Assembly (NCBI RefSeq): GCF_000238255.3
Contig: NZ_CP011039.1
Coordinates: 2,591,001 to 2,655,000 of the forward strand
Source of the DNA: Pseudoalteromonas spongiae UST010723-006
GTDB taxonomy: Bacteria > Pseudomonadota > Gammaproteobacteria > Enterobacterales > Alteromonadaceae
Length of the DNA stretch: 64,000 nt
Direction of reading: 5' to 3'
A program made the position numbers and the translations under genes. Below the pieces are notes generated by a model, which saw only the letters and a list, made by a program, of their open reading frames with translations, made no database searches and had not been told where the DNA came from. The first letter of the stretch is position 1, and every line of letters begins with the position of its first letter. This document shows, piece by piece, positions 18,237 through 27,571 of the stretch.

Positions 18237-20144
18237 TTAAAAATCGTACGCGATACCAACAAATAACTGACGACCAATTTCGTTATAGTGATAAAACGCA
18301 TCATTTACCCAATCGCCATCGATATCTACGCCATAACCTTGACTTGGAATGTACTCTTTATCAAATAGATTTTCGATACGAGCACTTACGGTTAATTGCT
18401 GTTGAATTTGGTAGTTTGCAGCTAAGTCCCACACAATGCGTGATGGGATTTTATTAATTAGCGTCGATTTTTGCTCTGATTGATATGCAACACTTAAATT
18501 AATATCTAAATCTTGCCACTGCTTAACGATGCTGTAACGTACATTTTCTTTTGCAACAAATGGTAAGTCACTATATTTTTCAACTGCGGTCGGTGAGTTA
18601 TCCACTTTCTGCGCGTCGATATAACTTACATTAAGCGTGTTATCAAAACCGTAAAATGCAAAATTAGTGGTTAGCTCTACGCCTTCATAACGTGCTTCAG
18701 CAATGTTAAATGGTGACCAACGATATGGGTTATCCGCTGTTGGTGCTGGTGCCCACGCAATTTTATTGGTTAGCTCGTTACGAAATGCCGCAACATCCAC
18801 ACTTAAGCTATCAAAATCAATACGTAAGCCAAGCTCACGGTTAACTGATGTTTCAGCTTCAAGCTCTGGGTTACCTGATCCTGGGTAGTATAAATCGTTG
18901 AATGTAGGTGCTTTGAAGCCAGAGCTTTGACTTACACGCAGTACTGCGTCTTGATGCAGGTTAATACCACCCGCAATGTTATACGTTTGCTCAGATCCAA
19001 CTTCATCATAATCATCATGACGCACAGCCACATTAGCTAAAAAGTTACCGTCATCGTAGTATGCGCCAACAAATGCAGCATAAGCATTGCGACTTTTTTC
19101 GTCATAACTGCTCGTTGTATCAATCTTGTCTTGATGCCAGTTTAAGCCGCCGTTAAAGTCGATTTGTTCAGATAACTGATATGTCGATAAATAATCTAGC
19201 TGTACACGCTCTGTTGCAAAGCGGCTAGTTGGTTTAGTGCCAAACGTATCATCTTGATCTTGGCTAAACGCAACATCTACTTTATGGCTAAAGTCACCTA
19301 ACTGTTTAAACCAATTAGCATTTACATGGTAGTTTTCATATTCGGTTTTATCTAATGAAGACTCTTGATAATCAAAATAATTGTCAAACTCTACTTCGCC
19401 CGTTGAATATTGAGCAATAAAACCTAATCGACCTAACAACGCATTATTATGAGTAAGGTTTAACCCTAGGTTTAAGTTGTCGTAACCATCTTTATCTGGA
19501 TCGGCAAAGTTTGTTGCATCGTTTTCTAATACGTCAAATCCTTCAGTGCGCTCATAACCTGCATTAAGCGCAATATCCACGTATTCAGTAGTAAAACGTG
19601 ACGTGCCTTCTAAGCTCGCATAACTATTAGAGCCTGTTGTTAATGCAATGCTGTGACCTTGTGATTGACGCGTAATAATATTAATAACACCCGCTAACGC
19701 GTCAGAACCATATTGTGCTGCGCGAGAGCCTTTTACTACCTCAATACGCTCGACTGAATTTAATGGCAAAGTTGATAAGCTTTTATAACCTAAGGTTGCT
19801 GAGCCTACGCGCACACCATCAATTAAAATAAGCGAGTAACGAGATTCTAAGCCACGTACAAACAGGCTCGCATTTTGCCCTTGCCCACCATTACGGTTTA
19901 CTTGAATGCCCGCTTGCGTTTCTAACACATTTAACACATCACGCACATTTAATTGCTCAATTTGCGCACGGTCAATAACTTGCACGCTTGCCAGAGTTTG
20001 GTCAATTGATTGCTCAAGCTTATTCGCGGTAACAACAATAGTTTCAATATCATGCTCTGTTTGAGCATCAGTTGTGTTAGCTGCAACGAATGAAGAAGAC
20101 AAGGCAAGGCTAAGCGCCAAACCTAACTTAGATTTGTGATACAT
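18237..20144 (-). CDS. btuB: TonB-dependent vitamin B12 receptor BtuB
   Basis: With the ATG at 20144 (AAGGGGAT just upstream) the protein is 635 aa with a signal peptide ending near SFVAANT. A TonB box (ETIVVTA) follows, then a plug domain (LFVRGLESRYSLILIDGVRV; SRAAQYGSDALAGVINII) and a C-terminal barrel ending in aromatic residues (YDF), as outer-membrane proteins do. The upstream cobalamin riboswitch makes cobalamin the expected ligand. It imports B12 across the outer membrane using TonB energy. Confidence 0.93.
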   Translation of the reverse strand: MYHKSKLGLALSLALSSSFVAANTTDAQTEHDIETIVVTANKLEQSIDQTLASVQVIDRAQIEQLNVRDVLNVLETQAGIQVNRNGGQGQNASLFVRGLESRYSLILIDGVRVGSATLGYKSLSTLPLNSVERIEVVKGSRAAQYGSDALAGVINIITRQSQGHSIALTTGSNSYASLEGTSRFTTEYVDIALNAGYERTEGFDVLENDATNFADPDKDGYDNLNLGLNLTHNNALLGRLGFIAQYSTGEVEFDNYFDYQESSLDKTEYENYHVNANWFKQLGDFSHKVDVAFSQDQDDTFGTKPTSRFATERVQLDYLSTYQLSEQIDFNGGLNWHQDKIDTTSSYDEKSRNAYAAFVGAYYDDGNFLANVAVRHDDYDEVGSEQTYNIAGGINLHQDAVLRVSQSSGFKAPTFNDLYYPGSGNPELEAETSVNRELGLRIDFDSLSVDVAAFRNELTNKIAWAPAPTADNPYRWSPFNIAEARYEGVELTTNFAFYGFDNTLNVSYIDAQKVDNSPTAVEKYSDLPFVAKENVRYSIVKQWQDLDINLSVAYQSEQKSTLINKIPSRIVWDLAANYQIQQQLTVSARIENLFDKEYIPSQGYGVDIDGDWVNDAFYHYNEIGRQLFVGIAYDF

Positions 20145-20195
20145 ATTATCCCCTTGTGCCCACCGCACAATGTTAATCGTTTTAAGAAACCAATT

Positions 20196-20368
20196 GGCCG
20201 GTCTCCGGGCTGAGCATTTTATTTAATACAAAATACATCACCGTTGCGGGGGCAGCGTTGGACTTAATAAGGCAAAGACTTATGCACCAACTTCCCGATT
20301 ATCCGTTGTTATGTTTGACCCACTATTTTTCTGAAGCGAAGAACCAAAAATTTAACGGCACCAATAGG
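20196..20368 (-). promoter_or_regulatory. Cobalamin riboswitch controlling btuB
   Basis: Read on the minus strand, the leader contains GGTGCC near its 5' end, GGGAAG, then GCTGCCCCCGCAACGGT, and closes with AGCCCGGAGACCGGC, the B12 box. Order and spacing match the AdoCbl-type riboswitch. It ends about 50 bases before the btuB ATG, so it probably hides the RBS when cobalamin binds. Confidence 0.93.
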
Positions 20369-20538
20369 CTATAAATTTAGGCGCGTATTGTGGAGGGGAT
20401 AAGTGAAAATGTCAATTTTAGAAGTCTAAACCGCTAAAAACAGCTGGTAAACTGTTCCCTTATTGTTTCTATAAAAGGTCATTTAGGAGTAAACTTTATT
20501 ACTCACACAGTGACAATAGATTTGTAACGGATTCAACT

Positions 20539-23500
20539 ATGAAACAGTTAACTAAGGTACTTCTTGCCTGTAGTGCATTTTTGACTCTACACGTAAGTGC
20601 ATTACAACCGCCCACGCAAGAGCAGCTAAAACGCTATAAAGCCGAAAAAACGTTTAGCCAGCGCGCTTTGCAAGCAAAATCATATGGTAACCACCAGCGT
20701 TTACACCATTTGCCGCAACTGCGAACAATGCAAAATAAAGCAGATGAAGCAAACCCATTTGAAGGGTATTTTCCGAGTTTAGGCACTCCTAAAATGTTGG
20801 TGCTGCTAGTTGAATTTCCCGATTACTTACACAATGAAAGCAACTCTCAAAGCGCAATTAACAGTAAAATATTTGGTGAGGGCAACGCCAGCAGTTTCCC
20901 GTTTGAAAGCCACCGTGCATTTTACCAGCGTTCGTCATATAACAAACTTGATATTCAAGGTAATGTACTTGATTGGTATAAAACCGAGTACAACCGTCCG
21001 CTTGACGATGGTACCAACGCTGCACAGGTAAAGCAGCAAATCATCAAAGAAGCAATTGAACACCACGATGCGCTTGGCCATGACTTTAGCCAATACGATA
21101 ACGACGGCGACGGCGACATCGATTATGTTGCGGTGATTTGGACCGGCCCTCCTGGCGAATGGGCAAGCCTTTGGTGGGGTACTTTCTCAGGTTTTGGCGA
21201 CAATTCATTTACCGTCGATGGTAAAACCATCAGCACAATTTCTTGGCAATGGCTGGCCTATTCGGAAGGGCAAGCATTTTCACCGCTTGTACTTATTCAT
21301 GAAACCGGCCATGCACTTGGCCTGCCTGATTACTACGATTACGATGACAGCATTGGTCCGCGTGGTGGTACAGGCGGCATGGATATGATGGATAATAACA
21401 GTTCAGATCACAGTGCATTTAGTAAATTTGCACTTGGCTGGCTGACGCCGCAGTTTGCATCAACTTCAGATACCAACTATCAACTTTCAGCCACATCAAC
21501 TAACCAAGATGCGCTTATTTTACGCAGCGATACAAGTGCCACCAATAAGTACGACGAGTACTTTATTGTGCAATACCGTGATAGAAGCGGTAACGACTTA
21601 AACTTAAACGCTGAAGGTTTAAATATTTGGCATATAAATTCAGAGCTCAATAGCTGGGGCTACTTTGCCAACGATAATAGCTACTCTGACAACAAACTTA
21701 TTCGCCTCATTCAAGCTGATAATTTAAATGAAATTGAGCTAGTTGCGGCCTACGCTGATGAAAACGATGTATTTACTACGGGTGATAGCTTTTCACCTCA
21801 AACCCTGCCAGCGAGTAAAAACTATGCCGCAAAACATACAGGCGTAGACATTCAAAACCTCAATACCGATGGCAATGCCGCTACATTTAATGCACAAGTA
21901 TACCCTAGCATTGCGACTATTTCAGTCGGTTCTATTAGCGATAAATCACTGATTGCGCACAATGCACAAGCAACCATTAGCAGTGACGACTTATCTCAAG
22001 TTGATCATGTTGAATTGTTAATTAACGGTGAACTTAAAAAAACACTATCCGCACCGTTTGACGTGAATTTTGCAGAGCTTATTACTGAGAATGGCCAACT
22101 AAACTTGCAGATTAATGCCGTTACCGCAGAAGGTTATAAAAGCGCTGAATACTTGAAAGTATTCGCATACAACGGTGAATCTTCAGCAGTGCACTTTCAT
22201 TTAGATCACTCATTAAATGCGGAAACAAAACAAGTTTACGATAGCTTGACCTTGCCTGTTTACTATTCAGACTTTTTATTCCCGCTAACCAGCACCAACT
22301 TTAAATTTGTCTCTGTCGATTTTGGTGAGTCTCGCACGCCTTGGAATAGACTCGACGATGGCACACTGCAAGCATTCGGCCGTGACCGTAAAGCAACCAG
22401 TGAAGAAGTATCATTTATTGATAACTACTCGCGCTTTAACAGCAAGCTTATTATTGCCGGTGAAAATGTCCTTAGCCTATCGCCTGAACTTAGCAATACA
22501 CTCGATTTAACGGTAACCAACACCGATGTTCGTGTAGAGCAAGTGGAAAGTATCGCGCTTAATAATGGGCAAACCGTGAGCCAAACTATCATTGCTGAGG
22601 ATAGCATCTCACCGCCAAGCTCTGAGTTTATTACACAACAAAATGCAACAACCTTTCTTAACGCGAAAGGTGTGTTTTATGATGACATTGAAGGTAAATG
22701 GAAAAATGAGTTTGGCCCGTGTGGCATTCAAGGTGCTATCAATAACAGCAAACTAATTGTGAATACTTGCTCACTAAGTCACTTATCTGCTGGCAGTAAG
22801 TCTGCGCTGATTTCACATTATCTTGATTACCTTGAAGTTGAAGATACGGTAGACAACAACCTACTACCGATTATTCAACTTGAAACCACTCATTATGTTA
22901 CCGAAGGCGAAGCTGTGGCGCTAAGCGCAACTGTAAGCGATGCTGATAACGATCCTATCACGCTAGCTTGGCAGCAAATATCAGGTACTGAAGTGGCAAT
23001 TGCAGATAGCACAAGTGCAAACCTAAGCTTTACCGCACCGCAAGTGCAAGCAGACGAAAGCTTAACATTCTCGCTCACAGCAGATGATGGCAAAGGTAGT
23101 ACAACCGCATACATCACTGTAAACGTTATCAATGTAAATAAGCTTCCAGTTGTCGAAATTGATGCACCTCAATCAGTATTAGCTAATGAGCTAGTGACTA
23201 TTTCCGTCTCCGCGACAGATGAAGACGGCGATGCACTAACCTATGAGTGGCAACAAATCTCAGGCCCTGCAATTGATTTAGCAGGTAATGCCAGCAACAC
23301 TCTCAGTTTTACAGCACCAGATGTAGTAAGTGATACCGCTATTAAGTTATTTGTGTCGGTATCTGACGGTAAGGGCTCTTCAGGTGTTCATATTTCAATT
23401 GATATCAAGCGTTCAAATCAAGCACCGGTAGTTACAATCGGTAATGATTTATCAGTAAATGAAGGTGCAACGGTCACGTTAACCGCAGAATCGAGCGACC

Positions 23501-23793
23501 CAGATGGTGATGAACTTTATTACAACTGGAAACAAACCAGTGGTCCGGCAGTGAATTTAACCAGTACAGATGAGGCAAACTTAGTTTTCACAGCACCTAG
23601 CGTTGATAGCGATCAAGTACTTACATTTGAAGTTACAGTGAGCGACCAATTACTAACGAGCACAGCAAGTGTTCAAGTAACTGTTAAAAACATTGCTCCT
23701 CCAACTACTGAAGCAACATCAAGTTCTTCAAGCGGTAGTTTATTTGCAATGTTAGGGCTTCTCACCCTAATTAGCTTACGCAGACGAAGTTAA
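20539..23793 (+). CDS. Secreted M6-family metalloprotease with C-terminal repeats and sorting tail
   Basis: The 1084-aa protein has a signal peptide (KVLLACSAFLTLHVSA). The catalytic domain has the zinc motif HETGH near residue 254, followed by GLPDYYDYDD as in M6 (InhA-like) peptidases. The C-terminal ~300 residues form three Ig/cadherin-like repeats, each with a phrase like WQQISG or WKQTSG and an FTAPxV strand. The end is a serine-rich linker, a hydrophobic stretch (LFAMLGLLTLISL) and RRRS. That tail resembles GlyGly-CTERM signals processed by rhombosortase after type II secretion, though the GG itself is replaced by SGS. Likely an extracellular protease. Confidence 0.88.
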   Translation: MKQLTKVLLACSAFLTLHVSALQPPTQEQLKRYKAEKTFSQRALQAKSYGNHQRLHHLPQLRTMQNKADEANPFEGYFPSLGTPKMLVLLVEFPDYLHNESNSQSAINSKIFGEGNASSFPFESHRAFYQRSSYNKLDIQGNVLDWYKTEYNRPLDDGTNAAQVKQQIIKEAIEHHDALGHDFSQYDNDGDGDIDYVAVIWTGPPGEWASLWWGTFSGFGDNSFTVDGKTISTISWQWLAYSEGQAFSPLVLIHETGHALGLPDYYDYDDSIGPRGGTGGMDMMDNNSSDHSAFSKFALGWLTPQFASTSDTNYQLSATSTNQDALILRSDTSATNKYDEYFIVQYRDRSGNDLNLNAEGLNIWHINSELNSWGYFANDNSYSDNKLIRLIQADNLNEIELVAAYADENDVFTTGDSFSPQTLPASKNYAAKHTGVDIQNLNTDGNAATFNAQVYPSIATISVGSISDKSLIAHNAQATISSDDLSQVDHVELLINGELKKTLSAPFDVNFAELITENGQLNLQINAVTAEGYKSAEYLKVFAYNGESSAVHFHLDHSLNAETKQVYDSLTLPVYYSDFLFPLTSTNFKFVSVDFGESRTPWNRLDDGTLQAFGRDRKATSEEVSFIDNYSRFNSKLIIAGENVLSLSPELSNTLDLTVTNTDVRVEQVESIALNNGQTVSQTIIAEDSISPPSSEFITQQNATTFLNAKGVFYDDIEGKWKNEFGPCGIQGAINNSKLIVNTCSLSHLSAGSKSALISHYLDYLEVEDTVDNNLLPIIQLETTHYVTEGEAVALSATVSDADNDPITLAWQQISGTEVAIADSTSANLSFTAPQVQADESLTFSLTADDGKGSTTAYITVNVINVNKLPVVEIDAPQSVLANELVTISVSATDEDGDALTYEWQQISGPAIDLAGNASNTLSFTAPDVVSDTAIKLFVSVSDGKGSSGVHISIDIKRSNQAPVVTIGNDLSVNEGATVTLTAESSDPDGDELYYNWKQTSGPAVNLTSTDEANLVFTAPSVDSDQVLTFEVTVSDQLLTSTASVQVTVKNIAPPTTEATSSSSSGSLFAMLGLLTLISLRRRS

Positions 23794-23810
23794 GATTACA
23801 CCATAAAGAA

Positions 23811-23837
23811 AGAGCCACATTTGTGGCTCTTTTTTTA
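23811..23837 (+). terminator. Terminator after the M6 protease gene
   Basis: A nine-base stem AGAGCCACA / TGTGGCTCT with a TT loop is followed by a run of eight T. It lies directly after the stop. Confidence 0.9.
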
Positions 23838-23880
23838 ATTTACATCACCAAAATAATTGGTGATTTTGAAAACCCACCGA

Positions 23881-24015
23881 TTAATCGCGGAAGTTTTTAA
23901 ACTGGAACGGTTGCCCTAATTCAGCTTCGCGAACGAGTTGCATAATAGCTTGTAAGTCATCGCGTTTTTTACCTGTTACGCGCACTTCTTCACCTTGAAT
24001 CGCAGCTTGTACTTT
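23881..24015 (-). pseudogene. yajQ: 3' fragment of the native yajQ, cut off by island insertion
   Basis: Read on the minus strand it encodes [17 protein letters not shown] and ends [10 protein letters not shown] with a stop at 23881, which is the C-terminal 44 residues of YajQ. No start is present: the reading frame meets foreign sequence at about 24015. The matching first 116 codons are at 45507-45856. Joining the two gives the expected 160-residue protein. The site of interruption is in the codons for KDSKV|KVQAA, within a run of four T on the plus strand. Confidence 0.95.
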
Positions 24016-24060
24016 ATATCTTCCTATGAACACTTACTATACTCTTGTTGACATCATTAC
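24016..24060 (+). repeat. Left island end with subterminal inverted motifs
   Basis: Reading inward: ATATCTTCC directly at the junction, then GTTGACATCATTAC at 24047-24060. The right end, read inward, has ATATCTGCC and GTTGACATAATTA in the same order at similar spacing. These are probably recombinase binding sites. A further inverted GTCAAC occurs at about 24086. TTGACA inside the motif could also serve as a -35 for the recombinase operon (17 bases later TGCATT, a weak -10). Confidence 0.7.
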
Positions 24061-24126
24061 TACTAGGGTTTGCATTAAACGCAACGTCAACAAAACAAAA
24101 AGGTAGATATATTCTTTGGGATAATT

Positions 24127-25251
24127 ATGAAATTCAAGTACGGATTTACGGAAGTTTTTTGTGGTGGTCGGAGTTTAATAACAGCAGTGCTATTTACTGA
24201 AAACTTTACCTATCACAAAGCAAGCTGTCACTTCCTCCTAGAAGTTGCTAAAAAGTCAAAATCAGGTAGTAAGTCGACAGTAAAGGGGCGTGCAAGTGAT
24301 TTGACTCGTTACCTAAACGTAATTAGTAAAACTGATTCTTCAGGCCACTTTTTCCCATCTGATTACAGAGAAATCACTGAAAGTCAGATGAACACTTATT
24401 TAATGGATTTAGTAAATAATGGCCTCCAAGATGTATCTATTACTAGGCACATATCTACCCTTTCAGAGTTTTATTGCTTTGCATATAAGCACGGTTACAT
24501 TGATGAGCCAAAAGAGTTTTCATACAGTGTTAGAACCTTGTCGGCTAAATTGCAATTAGCTGATAGAGCCACATCCACCATTCTTTCGCAATATATCCAA
24601 GAAGAAGACTTTAATAATATTCTTGCCCATATACCTACGAAAGATATGTTCAAAAGATCTCGTAATGAGATGGCTCTAAAGATGGGGTATTTTCTTGGTG
24701 TTAGGACACATGAACTTGTTAAATACGGCAATTTTGATATTGAAAACCTCAAAAAACAATTCCCAAATGATAAGGTCGGTTTCTATGAAGAGGCTTTCAT
24801 TAAGATCACCGGTAAAGGTTATAAGCGCCGTTCTGTACCAATATCTATGGAACTAAAAAAAGACCTGTTTCGTTTTCTGTACGGGGATTTAAGTAAATAT
24901 GTGGGAAAAAACCTTTTTGAGAAAAAGAAAGGTACCCCCATGACCAGTGCATCTTATGCTACAAAACTTTTTAGATCCTCTGTAGATGAATATCTGTCGA
25001 AGAATATTACTCCAGCGGAATTAAGGAGCTCTTATAATCGATGGGTTTTTCATTCACTTCGACATACGTGCGCGACTAACTTTGTTACATATTGCGAGGA
25101 TATGGACATGGGTAGGTACGATCCGATGCTCAGCTTGCCTCAATGGATGGGACACGAAGATGACAACACAACTAAGCTTTATATCTGTGCGGAAGCCTTG
25201 TTATTTAAACGATTAGAAGTGATTAAGAAGTTAGATCGTATGAGCATTTAG
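24127..25251 (+). CDS. Tyrosine recombinase (first gene of the island integration module)
   Basis: The 374-aa protein has an N-terminal SAM-like helical core-binding region (about residues 25-130) and a C-terminal catalytic domain. The full active-site set is visible: Arg in GVRTHELV (about residue 193), HSLRHTCATN (about 308), GHEDD (about 341) and Tyr in TKLYI. So it should be catalytically competent for strand exchange at the island ends. It starts 110 bases inside the left end and is followed 21 bases later by the 761-aa gene with its own AAGGA RBS. This is one operon running inward. Confidence 0.9.
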   Translation: MKFKYGFTEVFCGGRSLITAVLFTENFTYHKASCHFLLEVAKKSKSGSKSTVKGRASDLTRYLNVISKTDSSGHFFPSDYREITESQMNTYLMDLVNNGLQDVSITRHISTLSEFYCFAYKHGYIDEPKEFSYSVRTLSAKLQLADRATSTILSQYIQEEDFNNILAHIPTKDMFKRSRNEMALKMGYFLGVRTHELVKYGNFDIENLKKQFPNDKVGFYEEAFIKITGKGYKRRSVPISMELKKDLFRFLYGDLSKYVGKNLFEKKKGTPMTSASYATKLFRSSVDEYLSKNITPAELRSSYNRWVFHSLRHTCATNFVTYCEDMDMGRYDPMLSLPQWMGHEDDNTTKLYICAEALLFKRLEVIKKLDRMSI

Positions 25252-25272
25252 ATTCGACTTTAAAGGAAAGCT

Positions 25273-27558
25273 ATGAGTAGTATTGATACATCGCACGTAA
25301 AGAGCATCTCTACAATAAACTGTAGGTTAGATAAGCTAGAGGTGCCTGCTGAAACCGAGCACCCTATCCTGCAAGCTATATGGTTTAAATTTTATTCTAA
25401 GAAGTTTGCTAAATTAGGAGATGGTTCGGTGAAAATTTGGGTTAGGGGAGCTAACAAGCTTTACCATTTCCTGACAAATAGAGGATATACTGCTATCAAT
25501 ACTACGCCAGTAACAATTTTTAACGAATGGGCAATAACACTGGCGCAAGATAAAGATAGCTCTAAATCCTATTATCAAGTTAGACCTTTTGTCACAGCGG
25601 TTAAAGATTACTTCTTTGCTAAAGGGTCATTGCTGAGCATTGACGAATATGACTTCTTAAATCAAGTGATTCAAGAGTTCGATATTCAACGAAGAAGTAG
25701 TAAAAAGAAACCACCGCTTTCTATGATGTTTTCTAACTGTCCTTATGGTGATGATGAATTATTAGTGTCACTAAGGCTAGTGTGCGCAAATATCATTCTG
25801 TTAGAGCAAAAAGCTAAAGATACAATATTAAACCAAGAATATTGTAGGCATTTTTTAGAGTTTGAATGCGACTCAGTATCCAACCCTTACTATCTTCAAT
25901 CATTTAATAGTGGGAGTAATGAGTGCCGTACAATAATGCTTCCTATTTTCAAGGCTATTTTTGAAGAAAATAACGAGTTTGCTAAAGAGTGTGTACTAAC
26001 AGAAGTTTTCAGCAATTATAATTTCGATTATTGCCTTAACTCCAGTAATGTGAGTGATTTATACGCTGAATTTATTAGCCCCAAGAAAAAACTTATTGAG
26101 TCTCCGCTTTCTGTTGCTGATATTGAGGAAATGAAAAGTAAGTTAAAGCATTCAAAGCCATCTATGAGAGCCTTAGGTGAAAAATATGGTTGTACAGAGT
26201 ATGACGCAAGAAGATCTATTGAGGGGTATTTTCCCGAAAGTATACCTCGTGATGTAGTGATAAATATAAGGAATGAATATAGTAAACCGCACTACACTCA
26301 TTCTGATGCTCAAAAAGAATACGGCATAAAAAAGCACACTTTGGTACGTCTTCTTAAAAATGGTGGGCATTCATATAAAGTTGTGACCTCCCCTTCTAAA
26401 TCAAGGTATATGACATCGCATCTAAATATTGATTCGCTCGGGCTGACTGGAAATTCCTGGACTTGCAGGTATTTTGGGGTTTCAAACCTAACGTCACTTA
26501 ACCCAATTCAAGAGTGGGCGTTGTTTTGCCTATTAGCCACCGAAGGTGTGCAAACCACAGGAGTTCAAAATCTTGTATTTTCTGACATAAAAGAAACTTC
26601 CAGCATATCCGGCAAGCAAACAATTCAGTTCGATTATATAAAAAATCGTTCAACAATATCCTTATCAACAGCTCTACATTCGAATAAAGATACCCCTGAT
26701 GTATTTTATCGAGCATACAATTGCGCAGTTTCTCAAGCGAAAAGAGCAATAAAATATAGAAACACCACTGAAAGTGACAAAGTTTTTGACTCTACTATAT
26801 TTTCCTTAAGTAAATTCTTGAATAGTAAGGGCAGAGGAGCCCACATCCGAGAGCGATTGCTTAATAGTAATTCAGTGTTAAGAAATGCATTAGGAGAACT
26901 AATATCTAATGAACAGTTAGAACCATTTTTATGGTTATTAGAGAGATTAAAAAAATCAGGAAAAGCACTTCCAATTAGTCCTATACATGAATCGTTTGTT
27001 CTTGTATCAAGTGTAAATACGACGATAGGTAGTCACGCAGACGCTGCTGCACGTTTGTCTGGTCATTCAAAGAAAACAGAAGAAGATGTCTACTACAGTA
27101 GATATCCACGTATCGTTAAAGAGAAGATATCTGACACACCGTCACTATCGTACCGAGTGGCAGAAATGATGTCGAACTTTGCTGATGACATAAATGATAT
27201 GCTGTCTAAAACTGAGGTATTAAATAAGTCTGATGTAAAAAGCTTATTAGGTTTAAATCACATCAGTGATGCAGTCGAAGACATTGGCCTGTTAGGTGAA
27301 TTTAAATCAAAGCAAAAGACTGTATATGTAGCCACTGCAAGTACCGCTGCTCTTATATTGAGAAGACTAGATCATTTAAAAGCTGAGATTCCCAGGATAA
27401 TACAGCATCAAAGAAGCAGTAAAAGAATCGTAACGGCTGTACTGAAAGAGTTTATCCAATTGTCTGAAGTATTGGCAAAGTTTCCTAAAAATGTACTTTC
27501 TGAAGGCGAAAAGCATTCGAAGAAGCTTCCAACTTCACTCTTTCCTCCGATAGTGTAA
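25273..27558 (+). CDS. gmtY: Recombinase-like protein, GmtY-type, with degenerate active site
   Basis: The 761-aa protein has the layout of a large Tn554-type recombinase, with an N-terminal core-binding region, a middle helical part and a C-terminal catalytic-like domain. The first catalytic Arg position reads GVQTTGVQNL (Gln instead of Arg, about residue 424). The HxxR box is not recognisable; only ARLSGHSKK and a following YYSRY remain (about 592-607). It may therefore act as an accessory DNA-binding subunit. I recall GmtY as the second gene of gamma-mobile-trio modules; assignment is by order, size and neighbours, not by search. AAGGAAA precedes the ATG. Confidence 0.68.
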   Translation: MSSIDTSHVKSISTINCRLDKLEVPAETEHPILQAIWFKFYSKKFAKLGDGSVKIWVRGANKLYHFLTNRGYTAINTTPVTIFNEWAITLAQDKDSSKSYYQVRPFVTAVKDYFFAKGSLLSIDEYDFLNQVIQEFDIQRRSSKKKPPLSMMFSNCPYGDDELLVSLRLVCANIILLEQKAKDTILNQEYCRHFLEFECDSVSNPYYLQSFNSGSNECRTIMLPIFKAIFEENNEFAKECVLTEVFSNYNFDYCLNSSNVSDLYAEFISPKKKLIESPLSVADIEEMKSKLKHSKPSMRALGEKYGCTEYDARRSIEGYFPESIPRDVVINIRNEYSKPHYTHSDAQKEYGIKKHTLVRLLKNGGHSYKVVTSPSKSRYMTSHLNIDSLGLTGNSWTCRYFGVSNLTSLNPIQEWALFCLLATEGVQTTGVQNLVFSDIKETSSISGKQTIQFDYIKNRSTISLSTALHSNKDTPDVFYRAYNCAVSQAKRAIKYRNTTESDKVFDSTIFSLSKFLNSKGRGAHIRERLLNSNSVLRNALGELISNEQLEPFLWLLERLKKSGKALPISPIHESFVLVSSVNTTIGSHADAAARLSGHSKKTEEDVYYSRYPRIVKEKISDTPSLSYRVAEMMSNFADDINDMLSKTEVLNKSDVKSLLGLNHISDAVEDIGLLGEFKSKQKTVYVATASTAALILRRLDHLKAEIPRIIQHQRSSKRIVTAVLKEFIQLSEVLAKFPKNVLSEGEKHSKKLPTSLFPPIV

Positions 27559-27571
27559 GGAAAAAGAAATA

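Noticed and set aside
24016..24126. tRNA-type attachment site
   Set aside because: The junction lies in the protein-coding yajQ; no tRNA-like sequence at either end.
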